A stretch of 64,000 nucleotides of DNA, from the NCBI RefSeq assembly GCF_001730225.1, contig NZ_MIJE01000011.1, forward strand, positions 1 through 64,000. The letters run 5' to 3'. This DNA comes from Desulfuribacillus alkaliarsenatis. Lineage in GTDB: Bacteria > Bacillota > Bacilli > Desulfuribacillales > Desulfuribacillaceae. Shown here one piece after another: positions 50,573 to 59,854 of the stretch (positions within the stretch are counted from its first letter, which is position 1; each line of letters opens with the position of its first letter). Under the pieces are notes generated by a model, which was not told where the DNA came from, did no database searches, and saw only the letters and a program-made list of their open reading frames with translations. The position numbers and the translations under genes were made by a program.

Positions 50573-52542
50573 TATTCAAAATATTGATAATAATTAGTGT
50601 CAAGCATCAATGCTGAGAAATAAAATTTGCTGTTTACAATTGCCATCATCGTTTCAATATAATCCTCATCAACCTCGAGTCCATCGTTAGCAATAAATTC
50701 ATTAGTAACAGCATTGTATTTGCCTTTATCGGTGATAAAGCTTCTATTATTAAAGATTACTAAAGGGTCCGAGTCAGAAAAAATATCACGCCCCATCAAT
50801 AACCTAGAATCATGTTCCAGACCAAATAAGTTAGATAGCGTAGGAACTATATCTAGGCTTGAGCTGGGTCTATCTATAACCTTTGGTTCCATACCCTTTG
50901 TGTAGATAATCAATGGACTTTTGTGTAATTCAAAATTCTCTTCTACTGTATGACCATTAAGCTCATTTATAGTTTCATCGTTTAGCCCATAAGGATAATG
51001 GTCTGAGCTTAAAACAATTAAGGTATTGTCTGCTATACCTGCTTCCTCTAACTGATCTAACAGATAACGTAACGCCTTATCAAGCTCAATTTGTGTAGCT
51101 AGGTACGCCTGCCCCTGTTCGTTATAAGGCAAGTCTTCGACATAATGTCTATTCTTATGTGCCATACTATTGCCAATGAAAGAATACTGCATATGCCCGC
51201 TTACTGTCATATAATATGCATGAAATGGTTGCTTATCTATATAATCAGGTATTGATTGCTCCATCATCTCTAAATCTGAAGCAGGCCAGACGTCTGTAAC
51301 CTCAAGGCCACTACCAACCCCATAATAATCATAGCCCATATTTGGATGTGTGTTTCCGCGGTCATAATATGTGTACGTATGATTATGATATGCGACAGTG
51401 TTATACCCTAGAGATTTAAACTGATTTCCCATAACAAATGGCAAATCATTATTGGCAGACTGAGAAAAGCTCCAAACACCACTTTTAGGGATTAACCCCG
51501 TTAGTTTTACATATTCACCATCGGTAGTACTGACATTCCAAAGCGGCACATAAAAGTCAGTAAAATGATAGCCTTCATGTACAAGCTTATATAAGGTAGG
51601 TGTCACATCCTTATGGACAGCGTAAGGAGCAAAGCTCTCAGCTGTAATTAAGACTAGATTATAGCCTTCGTAAATACCTGTGTACTCATTTTTAGCAGTA
51701 GGTTCTACATTCGCAAAATATTGATGCATGCTTTTTAGGGCTTCATCAGATTCGTTTTCAATGAGCGAGTTAAAATCAATATCTAAAACATTATATGAAC
51801 GTTCTATTTCAATTTCTGCTTCAGTATTATCATCTTTCGGGTTACTGTTACCATTTGCAGCAACTACTTTTAAAGTTGCAGGATCTATGCGAGGTGTCCA
51901 TCCTGTTGCAAGCCTCTGTAGGTCTAATCGCATGGTTGTAATCATACCAAGCCTATCCGTTGATAGCGCAGGATTGCTGCTATTAAAATACAAATCATAG
52001 GGTGAATTAACACCTTTACCAGCAGCGTGAATTGTTGTTATGCTCATTAAGTAAAGAAAGACTACACCAGCAACTAGTGCAATTCGAAACTTCATGGCTG
52101 ATTGCATGAATACAAACCAACGATTCCTCGTAGCAACGATAATAAAAACAGGCAAAAAGTATAATAGTATCCAGTGAAAATACTGGATTACAAAAGCACC
52201 AATATCCTGTCTAAATTCAAACACCTGAGAATACTGTGTCATAGAGTAAACGCTATAGAAGGTTCTGAAGAATTGATAATATAGAAATTGCGAAGTGAAA
52301 ATCATTGCAGCCAAGATTAATAGAACTACAGATGTAACGTAGTTAGCTTTTTGGCTAGCGAATAAGCTGCTTACCATGAAGAAGATTAAAGCAACAATTA
52401 TTGAGTATACAACTGATATCAGAAACCCAATAGACAGAAATCCCCCTACAGTAGTAAAACGCAACAACGACTCCATAAAAAGCAAAGTACCCATAAAATA
52501 GACTAATAAATTTACATTATTTGAAAATGGTAATCGACTCAT
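50572..52542 (-). CDS. LTA synthase family sulfatase-like membrane enzyme
   Basis: 656 residues: five N-terminal membrane segments (to about 185) and an extracellular sulfatase-fold domain. The likely catalytic Thr is in PLWNVSTTDGEY, the metal Glu in ITAESFAPY, and the Asp-His pair in LSSDHYPYG. LtaS polymerises glycerol-phosphate from phosphatidylglycerol onto a glycolipid anchor. It is longer in the linker than S. aureus LtaS and may be a primase or a paralog; only family level is safe. Confidence 0.88.
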   Translation of the reverse strand: MSRLPFSNNVNLLVYFMGTLLFMESLLRFTTVGGFLSIGFLISVVYSIIVALIFFMVSSLFASQKANYVTSVVLLILAAMIFTSQFLYYQFFRTFYSVYSMTQYSQVFEFRQDIGAFVIQYFHWILLYFLPVFIIVATRNRWFVFMQSAMKFRIALVAGVVFLYLMSITTIHAAGKGVNSPYDLYFNSSNPALSTDRLGMITTMRLDLQRLATGWTPRIDPATLKVVAANGNSNPKDDNTEAEIEIERSYNVLDIDFNSLIENESDEALKSMHQYFANVEPTAKNEYTGIYEGYNLVLITAESFAPYAVHKDVTPTLYKLVHEGYHFTDFYVPLWNVSTTDGEYVKLTGLIPKSGVWSFSQSANNDLPFVMGNQFKSLGYNTVAYHNHTYTYYDRGNTHPNMGYDYYGVGSGLEVTDVWPASDLEMMEQSIPDYIDKQPFHAYYMTVSGHMQYSFIGNSMAHKNRHYVEDLPYNEQGQAYLATQIELDKALRYLLDQLEEAGIADNTLIVLSSDHYPYGLNDETINELNGHTVEENFELHKSPLIIYTKGMEPKVIDRPSSSLDIVPTLSNLFGLEHDSRLLMGRDIFSDSDPLVIFNNRSFITDKGKYNAVTNEFIANDGLEVDEDYIETMMAIVNSKFYFSALMLDTNYYQYFE

Positions 52543-52682
52543 GAAATAGTCCCCCCTTTTCAGATACCGATTCTAACATACAACCACACAAAATGCAGTT
52601 AATTAGATATAATACGTATATATGATGAGAAAAATAACAGCAACAGTTAACAGATATATACAGCTTTGAAAGGAGAAAACCG

Positions 52683-53162
52683 ATGCAGATAACAATTGTC
52701 GTCGTTGGAAAACTAAAAGAAAAATACCTCAAGCAAGGTATCGATGAATATATGAAACGACTAAGTAGCTATGCTAAGGTTCAAATTATAGAAGTAGCTG
52801 ACGAGAAAGCACCTGAAAACCTAAGTGAAGCAGGGGAAGTACAGGTTAAAGATAAGGAAGGACAGCGGATATTAGGAAATATTAAACCAGACAGCCACTG
52901 TATTGCATTAGCAATCGAAGGTAAACAACAGTCCTCAGAAGCTCTAGCTGCAAACCTGGACAAGCTCGCCACCTATGGCAAGAGTCATATTACATTGGTT
53001 ATTGGCGGTAGCTTAGGGTTAAGTGATGATGTATTAAAAAGAGCCGACGAGAAGCTGTCATTTTCGAAGATGACCTTACCCCATCAGCTTATGCGGTTGA
53101 TATTGCTCGAGCAGGTATATCGGGCGTTTAGGATAAATAAAGGTGAACCGTATCATAAGTGA
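52683..53162 (+). CDS. rlmH: 23S rRNA (pseudouridine1915-N3)-methyltransferase RlmH
   Basis: A SPOUT methyltransferase of 159 residues. It starts [22 protein letters not shown] and ends in the knot region with [13 protein letters not shown]-like and [20 protein letters not shown] motifs. AAAGGAG precedes the ATG. Its position after the wal/htrA region matches B. subtilis yydA. Confidence 0.96.
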   Translation: MQITIVVVGKLKEKYLKQGIDEYMKRLSSYAKVQIIEVADEKAPENLSEAGEVQVKDKEGQRILGNIKPDSHCIALAIEGKQQSSEALAANLDKLATYGKSHITLVIGGSLGLSDDVLKRADEKLSFSKMTLPHQLMRLILLEQVYRAFRINKGEPYHK

Positions 53163-53314
53163 CACAAAATGCAAGTAGTAGCAATGCAAGAAAAAGTAGG
53201 AGGCACATAGTCAGAATTCACTAAAAAAACTATTTTTTTCGAATAATAACGTAGTATAATAGAAGATAGATATAAATAAAATATAAAAAAGATAGGATAA
53301 AGGAGAGAGAAGAA

Positions 53315-54031
53315 ATGAAAGTCACATTATTCACAACCTGTATTGTCGATTTTATGGCAATGAATGTCGGCAAAGCTACTGTTGAATTACTAGAAAGTTT
53401 GGGGCATGAGATCGATTATCCTACGAATCAAACATGCTGTGGGCAACCTATGTACAACACTGGATACGTAGAGAAAACAAAAAGCACAATCAAGCACTTT
53501 ATCGAAACGTTTGAACATGCAGAAGTAATTGTTTCACCTTCAGGTTCTTGTGTTTCATTTGTAAAAGAATATCCTCATGTTCTAGCGGATGATAAAGATT
53601 GGAAAGAAAGAGCGGAGAAAGTTGCAGCAAAAACATATGAACTATCTCAATTTTTAATAGACGTTATTAATATAAATGACTTTTCTGCGAAATTACCAGG
53701 AAAGGCTGTATACCACAGCAACTGCCATACAGCTAGATTCTTAAAAGTGAAAGAACAGCCATTACAACTTCTTTCAAAAGTAGAAGGTTTAGAATTAGTA
53801 GATTTCCACAATTCGGACAAGTGTTGCGGGTTTGGTGGTACCTTCTCTGTTAAAATGGGGGACATCTCAGCTGAGGTTGCTGATGAAAAAGCAAGGTATA
53901 TCCAAGAAGCTAATCCTGATTATTTGATAGGTGCAGACTTCGCTTGTCTAATGAATATAGGTGGACGTTTAAGTAGAATTGGATCAAATATCAAAGTCAT
54001 GCACATTGCTGAAGTACTAAATTCTAAATAG
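53315..54031 (+). CDS. lutA: L-lactate utilization protein LutA
   Basis: A subunit of the LutABC complex that oxidises L-lactate to pyruvate. 238 residues with two CCG cysteine-rich domains: TNQTCCGQPMYNTG, and HSNCHTARFL followed by DKCCGFGGTFSVK. These ligate an iron-sulfur centre. AAAGGAGAGAG precedes the ATG, and a -10-like TATAAT is at 53255-53260. First of three tightly spaced genes. Confidence 0.95.
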   Translation: MKVTLFTTCIVDFMAMNVGKATVELLESLGHEIDYPTNQTCCGQPMYNTGYVEKTKSTIKHFIETFEHAEVIVSPSGSCVSFVKEYPHVLADDKDWKERAEKVAAKTYELSQFLIDVININDFSAKLPGKAVYHSNCHTARFLKVKEQPLQLLSKVEGLELVDFHNSDKCCGFGGTFSVKMGDISAEVADEKARYIQEANPDYLIGADFACLMNIGGRLSRIGSNIKVMHIAEVLNSK

Positions 54032-54045
54032 AAAGGAGAGTTAAA

Positions 54046-55473
54046 ATGGGGATAAAAATTAACGACAAAAGCTTTAAGAAAAACCTTGAAAAAAATCTAA
54101 ACGATGATTTTATGCGTGCTGCAATGGTGAAAGCCCAGGATTTAATTAATAAAAACAGAGCTAACGTGTTGTCGCAATTGGGAGATGGTAATTACCAAGA
54201 GTGGCAAAAACTATCGGGAGAAGCTCGTGCCCACGCTATTGAAAACTTAGATTTCTACTTAAATCAATTCGCTGAAAATGTTGTCAAAAATGGAGGCACC
54301 GTATTTTTTGCAAAGGATGCAAAGGAAGCCTCTCAGTATGTTACTAATCTAGCAATAGAAAAAGGTGTTAAAAAAGTTGTAAAAGCTAAATCGATGGTTA
54401 CAGAAGAAATTGGACTTAACCATGATTTAATTGATGCAGGGGTAGATGTAAAAGAAACTGACCTAGCGGAATACATTTTGCAATTAGATGATTGGAATCC
54501 ACCTTCACATATGGTAGTGCCATCTTTACATTTAAACAAGACGCAAATTCGCGATGTTTTTGCCAAGAATGGATATTCTGGCAAAGATATTCCAGAAGAT
54601 TTAGCTGCATTCGCTCGTGCCCAACTGCGTAATGAATTCTTAACGGCTGACATGGGAATTTACGGATGTAATTTTGCTATCGCTGAATCAGGAGCGATTA
54701 CATTAATCAGTAATGAAGGGAATATCGATCTATGTACATCAGCACCTGAATTACAGGTAGCGGTAATGGGGATGGAACGGATCTTAGCTACCTATGAAGA
54801 TGCGGATATCTGTATTAGCTTATTAGCTAGAAATGCAGTAGGGGCAAAAAGCACAAGCTATACGACATTTGTAAACGGCATTACTGAAGAAGGCGCTGCG
54901 GATGGTGCTAAAGAATTTCATGTAGTGATCGTTGATAATGGACGTTCTAAAGTATTGAAGTCTCAATTTAAAGAAGTATTGCAATGTATGCGCTGTGCAG
55001 CATGTTTAAATATCTGTCCAATATATCGACAAGTTGGTGGCCACTCTTATAATTCTATCTATTCTGGGCCACTGGGTGTTGTTTTGACGCCACTTCTTGC
55101 CGGCTATGAAGACTTTGAAGAGCTTCCATATATGTGTTCACTTTGTGGGGCGTGTACAGAGGTTTGTCCATCTAATATCAAGTTACATTCATTAATTCAT
55201 GAGCACAAGCGAGTATTAGCGGAAGACAAGAAGAACTCTGCATTCTGGGGTGTGAGTATGACTGGAGCAGGTAAGGTGTTCAGTCGTCCATGGATGTATA
55301 AGTTGGGAACAGGTATTGCTCCATTAATGACAAAGCCACTTATGGAAGATGGAAAAATTAAGAAAGGTATCAGTATTCTTAAAGGGTGGACTGACAAACG
55401 TGACATGCCAGCATTGGAGAAAACACGTTTTAGAGATTGGTATGCCTCTAGAAGTAAAGGAGGTAATAAATAA
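54046..55473 (+). CDS. lutB: L-lactate utilization iron-sulfur protein LutB
   Basis: 475 residues. The N-terminal LUD domain shows NLDFYLNQFAENVVKNGG and AIAESGAITLISNEGN. Two ferredoxin-type clusters follow: CMRCAACLNICP and CSLCGACTEVCP. The C-terminus ends in a helical LutB tail. It passes electrons from lactate oxidation. The stop overlaps lutC by 1 nt. Confidence 0.96.
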   Translation: MGIKINDKSFKKNLEKNLNDDFMRAAMVKAQDLINKNRANVLSQLGDGNYQEWQKLSGEARAHAIENLDFYLNQFAENVVKNGGTVFFAKDAKEASQYVTNLAIEKGVKKVVKAKSMVTEEIGLNHDLIDAGVDVKETDLAEYILQLDDWNPPSHMVVPSLHLNKTQIRDVFAKNGYSGKDIPEDLAAFARAQLRNEFLTADMGIYGCNFAIAESGAITLISNEGNIDLCTSAPELQVAVMGMERILATYEDADICISLLARNAVGAKSTSYTTFVNGITEEGAADGAKEFHVVIVDNGRSKVLKSQFKEVLQCMRCAACLNICPIYRQVGGHSYNSIYSGPLGVVLTPLLAGYEDFEELPYMCSLCGACTEVCPSNIKLHSLIHEHKRVLAEDKKNSAFWGVSMTGAGKVFSRPWMYKLGTGIAPLMTKPLMEDGKIKKGISILKGWTDKRDMPALEKTRFRDWYASRSKGGNK

Positions 55474-56183
55474 TGAAAAAAGGACAAATTTTAAATAGAG
55501 AGTCATTTATTTCTAACCTTTCAAACATACTAGGTCGAGAAATGCCGAAAGAAGTTGTGCATCCTGGATTATCAAGCAAACCTCATCTTGAAATTTATAA
55601 GGGCTATACTCAAGCACAACTAGCTGAAGAATTCCATAAAAATGCCCAGGTTAACAAAGCTGGATCGGGTGGTAAGATTGATTCCTTAATTATCGAGAAA
55701 AAAGATCTTGCAAATACAGTAGCAGAGAAACTAGTTGAACATGGAACGGGGCCAATTATCGCATGGAACGATGAGCGTTTTGCAGAATGGGGCCTAAATG
55801 AAGTGTTGAAAGATGCATATGTTTGGACTGATAAAAAAGGCCGTGAAAATGTCGATAAAGCATTGGAAGCATCTTATGGCGTCTGTATTAGTGATATTTC
55901 ACTTGCTGAAACAGCTTCTTACACCGTCATTGATAAGCTGGGAAAAGGAAGGTCGTCAAACTTCTTGCCTTTAAATTATGTATGTATAGTACCGCAAAGT
56001 ACAATTGTTCCGCGTTTAACGCAAGCAATGCAAAAGCTTCATGAGATGTCAAAAGAGGGAATAAATCCTGCAGCCATTAACTTTATTTGTGGTTCAAGTA
56101 GCTCCTCTGACATTGAGTTAAACAAGGTATGGGGCGTACATGGACCTATCCGTTTAACATACCTCATTGTTTCTGATTTGTAA
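55473..56183 (+). CDS. lutC: L-lactate utilization protein LutC
   Basis: The third subunit, 236 residues, with an LUD domain (SDISLAETASYTVI and FICGSSSSSDIELNKVWGVHGP). ATG overlaps the lutB stop (TAATG), so it is coupled. A terminator follows. No LutR-type regulator is next to the operon. Confidence 0.95.
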   Translation: MKKGQILNRESFISNLSNILGREMPKEVVHPGLSSKPHLEIYKGYTQAQLAEEFHKNAQVNKAGSGGKIDSLIIEKKDLANTVAEKLVEHGTGPIIAWNDERFAEWGLNEVLKDAYVWTDKKGRENVDKALEASYGVCISDISLAETASYTVIDKLGKGRSSNFLPLNYVCIVPQSTIVPRLTQAMQKLHEMSKEGINPAAINFICGSSSSSDIELNKVWGVHGPIRLTYLIVSDL

Positions 56184-56206
56184 AAATATAGCAAACGTTT
56201 TTTAGA

Positions 56207-56240
56207 AGACCAGTCTCTTACAAGGAGATTGGTCTATTTT
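56207..56240 (+). terminator. intrinsic terminator after lutC
   Basis: An 11-bp stem with one mismatch region (AGACCAGTCTC at 56207-56217, GAGATTGGTCT at 56225-56235) followed by ATTTTCTT. Confidence 0.7.
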
Positions 56241-56288
56241 CTTGTTGCAAAGTGATGTCAGGCACCAGTGTTGGGGCACTGGCGGTCA

Positions 56289-56708
56289 CTATTTTACAAT
56301 CATTACTGGACATTGGACGTTTTTTGCTACCTTATGGCTTACGCTACCTAACATGAACTCCTGAAAAGAGCTAAGTCCACGACTTCCAATAACGACTACA
56401 TCAAATTCATTCTCATTTGCGTGTTTTATAATTGAAGCTGCTGGATCTCCACGTAAAAACTTTATCTCATATGAAACTCCTGCATTATCAGCTCTCTCTA
56501 TTGTATCCTTTAGACGTTCTTTTCTTTTCTCTAAGACGCCGAATTGGTCCATCTGTCTCAATGCATCAGCTTTTGATGTTTTGCTATCGACTACATAGAC
56601 TACATCAATGTGTGATCCTTCATTTAACTTAGCTAAAGAAATTGCTCGATCAGCAGCTCTGAGGGAATGCTTCGAACCGTCCGCTGCGAGTAGAATTTTT
56701 TGGTACAT
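56289..56708 (-). CDS. universal stress protein UspA family
   Basis: A 139-residue Usp fold with the ATP-binding pattern G-x2-G-x9-G-S in IGSRGLSSFQEFMLGSVSHKV and a DGS at the start (LLAADGSKHS). It is read leftward, divergent from the SulP gene. The related second Usp is at 58513-58932. Function probably in stress survival or in control of the transporter; inference only. Confidence 0.92.
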   Translation of the reverse strand: MYQKILLAADGSKHSLRAADRAISLAKLNEGSHIDVVYVVDSKTSKADALRQMDQFGVLEKRKERLKDTIERADNAGVSYEIKFLRGDPAASIIKHANENEFDVVVIGSRGLSSFQEFMLGSVSHKVAKNVQCPVMIVK

Positions 56709-57010
56709 TTTAATTCCTCCCCGAATCTACATCTACAACTGATATCTTCAGAACTTATCATACATTACATTCATAAGTAAGGAAAGTCAAAATCAATCAT
56801 TAGAGAAAGTGACTAGGTAGGGTAAGGATAAGGTGCGGCAAAGTTAGTATTTAGAAGAAAAACAACGTATAATGATGAACTGTATATATAAAAGCTATAT
56901 ATCAAAGTTTACTGAGTTCGTCGTTATTGGTAAAATAAAATCTTATTGATTGCGAACGATAAAGGTAGTCTGCTTAAAAATTGAAACTAAAACAGAGGAG
57001 AGGTGATAGC
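56709..57010. other. divergent intergenic region between uspA and the SulP gene
   Basis: About 300 bp with no gene. A TATAAT at 56868-56873 could serve as the -10 for the rightward SulP gene, but no good -35 was found. The sequence is otherwise AT-rich and unremarkable. Confidence 0.4.
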
Positions 57011-58471
57011 TTGAATGTTCAAGCAATAAAAGAAGAGTGGTTTAGTAATGTAAAGGGAGATACATTAGCAGGAATCGTTGTAGCGTTAGCACTAATTCCG
57101 GAAGCTATTGCCTTTTCAATCATTGCAGGGGTAGATCCGATGGTTGGGCTATATGCTTCTTTTTGTATTGCCGTAGTAATTGCCTTTATAGGTGGGCGTC
57201 CAGGAATGATATCTGCCGCAACAGGCGCAATGGCTTTATTGATGATAACGTTAGTTGCAGATCACGGGCTACAATATTTGTTAGCTGCAACTGTCTTAAC
57301 AGGAATTATTCAAATTCTATTTGGAGTTTTCAAATTAGCAAAGTACATGAAATTTGTACCTAGGTCGGTGATGGTTGGTTTTGTTAATGCATTAGCAATC
57401 TTGATTTTTATCGCGCAGTTAGAGAATTTTGTAGGTGCAAATTGGGTGATGTATGCAATGGTAGCATTAACTCTAGCAATTATCTATATTTTACCAAGGT
57501 TTTCTAGTGCGATTCCTTCGACCTTAGTAGCAATCGTTGCTGTAACCGCAATTGCAATTTTTGGCAAGCTAGGAATTAGTACTGTTGGTGATATGGGAGC
57601 ACTACCAAGCACTTTACCAGTTTTCTTAATTCCATCCATACCATTAACAATTGAGACATTATTGATTATTTTGCCATATTCATTGGCCTTAGCGGTTGTA
57701 GGTCTATTAGAGTCATTACTTACTGCTCAGATTGTTGACGATATGACGGAAACTGACAGTGATAAGAATAAAGAAAGTCGTGGGCAAGGAATTGCAAACG
57801 TTATTACAGGATTTTTCGGTGGAATGGCTGGATGTGCGATGATTGGTCAGTCAGTTATCAACGTCAAGTCAGGTGGTAGAGGACGTCTTTCGTGTCTCGT
57901 TGCTGGGGTAGTCCTTATGTTTCTAATCATCATGCTAGGTTCCGTTGTTGTGCAAATTCCAATGGCAGCATTAGTCGGTGTTATGTTTATGGTATCTATT
58001 GGAACATTTGATTGGAACTCTATACGAACGATACACCTAATCCCAAAAACAGATGCTATTGTTATGGTAGTTACGGTATTGACTGTAGTATTTACTCATA
58101 ACTTAGCCATTGGAGTACTTACAGGTGTTGTATTAAGTGCGCTGTTCTTCGGAGCGAAAATATCAAAAGTTGATGTTAATTCAGAGCTTGCTGAAAATGG
58201 AAAGAAGAAAATATATTACGTGGAAGGACAGTTGTTTTTCGTATCGGTTACTGATTTTGTGGATGCTTTTGACTTTAAAGATGACGTAAAAGTAGTCGAA
58301 ATTGATTTTACACGATCTCACCTATGGGACGATTCGGCGATTGGTGCGATAGATAAAGTAAAAATGCGCTATGAGCAAAATGGGATCACTGTCCAGTTGA
58401 CGAATATGAATAAGGAAAGCTCACGCTTGATGAATCGCATAGGTGGATTATCTACAAAATCGGGTCATTAG
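57011..58471 (+). CDS. SulP family anion transporter with STAS domain
   Basis: A 486-residue SulP transporter. The hydrophobic part (to about 400) has [20 protein letters not shown] and continues with GLYASF, the SulP signature region, in about 12-14 segments. A C-terminal STAS domain is marked by [21 protein letters not shown]. The frame opens at 56981, but TTG 57011 after GAGAGGTGATAGC is the better start. Substrate (sulfate, bicarbonate or other) cannot be told. Confidence 0.92.
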   Translation: MNVQAIKEEWFSNVKGDTLAGIVVALALIPEAIAFSIIAGVDPMVGLYASFCIAVVIAFIGGRPGMISAATGAMALLMITLVADHGLQYLLAATVLTGIIQILFGVFKLAKYMKFVPRSVMVGFVNALAILIFIAQLENFVGANWVMYAMVALTLAIIYILPRFSSAIPSTLVAIVAVTAIAIFGKLGISTVGDMGALPSTLPVFLIPSIPLTIETLLIILPYSLALAVVGLLESLLTAQIVDDMTETDSDKNKESRGQGIANVITGFFGGMAGCAMIGQSVINVKSGGRGRLSCLVAGVVLMFLIIMLGSVVVQIPMAALVGVMFMVSIGTFDWNSIRTIHLIPKTDAIVMVVTVLTVVFTHNLAIGVLTGVVLSALFFGAKISKVDVNSELAENGKKKIYYVEGQLFFVSVTDFVDAFDFKDDVKVVEIDFTRSHLWDDSAIGAIDKVKMRYEQNGITVQLTNMNKESSRLMNRIGGLSTKSGH

Positions 58472-58512
58472 ATTAAATGTTATTTTAGATGAAAAATTAT
58501 GGAGGTAACGAA

Positions 58513-58932
58513 ATGTTTCTGAAGATATTACTAGCAGCAGATGGTTCTGAGCATTCTGTAAGAGCGGCAGAGCATACAGTTCGTTTAATAGCTGGCCAAG
58601 CAGAGGGGTTTGTCACGGTTGTCTACGCCGTAGACGGCTCTACGTCAAAATCTGATGTGCTGCACAACAATAGTGAAACTGAAATAGCCATCAGTCGTAA
58701 AGAAAAGCTTAAAAATGTTTTTGGAGTACTTGAGAGTGCTAATATAAAATATGAGCTGAAAATCATACATGGCGATCCTGGTGAGGCGATAACAGAATAT
58801 GCAAACAAACAATATTTCGATTGTTTAGTGATAGGCAGTCGAGGTCTTAACCGCCTACAAAGCATGGTACTAGGTGGAGTTAGTCATAAAGTTGCTAAAA
58901 GAGCAAAGTGTCCTGTGATGATAGTAAAATAA
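58513..58932 (+). CDS. universal stress protein UspA family
   Basis: A 139-residue Usp: LLAADGSEHSVRAAEH at the start and IGSRGLNRLQSMVLGGVSHKV with the ATP loop. It resembles the divergent Usp at 56289-56708 along its whole length, so the pair is probably a duplication. GGAGG lies 7 nt before ATG 58513; an upstream ATG at 58489 lacks this. It follows the SulP gene by 41 nt. Confidence 0.92.
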   Translation: MFLKILLAADGSEHSVRAAEHTVRLIAGQAEGFVTVVYAVDGSTSKSDVLHNNSETEIAISRKEKLKNVFGVLESANIKYELKIIHGDPGEAITEYANKQYFDCLVIGSRGLNRLQSMVLGGVSHKVAKRAKCPVMIVK

Positions 58933-58948
58933 TGCACTAACAACATAT

Positions 58949-58993
58949 AGCCTAGATTAACTGATTTAAAACAGTTAATCTAGGCTTATTTTT
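58949..58993 (+). terminator. intrinsic terminator after second Usp gene
   Basis: A perfect 15-bp stem (58949-58963 and 58972-58986) followed by TATTTTTG. Confidence 0.85.
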
Positions 58994-59144
58994 GTAACGC
59001 AGCACAATCTGGGGAGTATTGAATCTCATTTAGTACCACCCGTTATGGGTGGGTACATTTTAAAAATACTACCCCTTTCGTGTGTATTGCGTATTTATAT
59101 AAAACGCTACACTTAGATTAAAAGTGTAAGGGGAGGTTAATGTA

Positions 59145-59813
59145 ATGAATTTAATAAAAAGAAGTCTTTATACAAAAACAAAGTATTTGGTGGTTCCATT
59201 GCTACTGCTGACGCTAGTTTTTGCTGGGTGTGGTAATACATCGGAAACTGGTAATCCTGCTTCATCAACTGAACAATCTGCAAATGCTTCCGAAGGGCTA
59301 GTGTTAGAGCTTAGGGAGATAGGTTTTAGTCCAGCAAATTTAAGGGTTAACGACATCATCCTTAGCGCAATTCAAGAAGCTGGTGAAAAAATTGAAGTTG
59401 ATAAGGACGGCAGATTCTCCATCGATTACTCAGGTGTAGTCTATGAGAGTAACACTGCTAAAGCAACGGTGAATCAACTTAAGATAAGTGGTCAAATTAG
59501 CAATACGGATTTTTCTAATGCAGGTGAGGGTGTAGGAGAAGGTACGATATATGCGGTTATAAATATTAATATAATCAGAGATATAAGTGGAGAAAAATAT
59601 GTTGAGGATTTTACACATACAATCAATAGCGACTATAACCTAATCGCCGAGGCCTGGGCTGGTAGTGATGAAGAGCTTGTAATTATGCAGGCAAGTAGCA
59701 CTGCAAAGCTAATAGGTACACAAGATACGATGGGGTTTACTGGAAAAGAAGTAGTAGCTATCGATAAAGAAGAGAATTTCAACGCAAATTATTACTTCCG
59801 AGTAAGAAGATAA
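59145..59813 (+). CDS. putative lipoprotein
   Basis: A 222-residue secreted lipoprotein: signal with KTKYLVVPLLLLTLVFAGC (lipobox VFAGC), a Ser/Thr/Asn-rich linker (ETGNPASSTEQSANAS) and a beta-rich mature domain. No known domain was recognised. GGGGAGG lies 11 nt before the ATG. It is followed by the FecR-domain gene after about 40 nt, and the two are probably expressed together. Confidence 0.7.
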   Translation: MNLIKRSLYTKTKYLVVPLLLLTLVFAGCGNTSETGNPASSTEQSANASEGLVLELREIGFSPANLRVNDIILSAIQEAGEKIEVDKDGRFSIDYSGVVYESNTAKATVNQLKISGQISNTDFSNAGEGVGEGTIYAVININIIRDISGEKYVEDFTHTINSDYNLIAEAWAGSDEELVIMQASSTAKLIGTQDTMGFTGKEVVAIDKEENFNANYYFRVRR

Positions 59814-59854
59814 TGTTAACAAAGGAGAAGAGTCTGTAAACCGGTGGTGTATAT

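Noticed and set aside
56265-56282. Inverted repeat CCAGTG/CACTGG between lutC and the first Usp gene
   Set aside because: Short 6-bp stem with no U-tract on either side; not counted as a terminator.
59033-59056. Imperfect inverted repeat GTACCACCC/GGGTGGGTAC before the lipoprotein gene
   Set aside because: Possible operator, but one base is bulged and no T-tract or known family fits.
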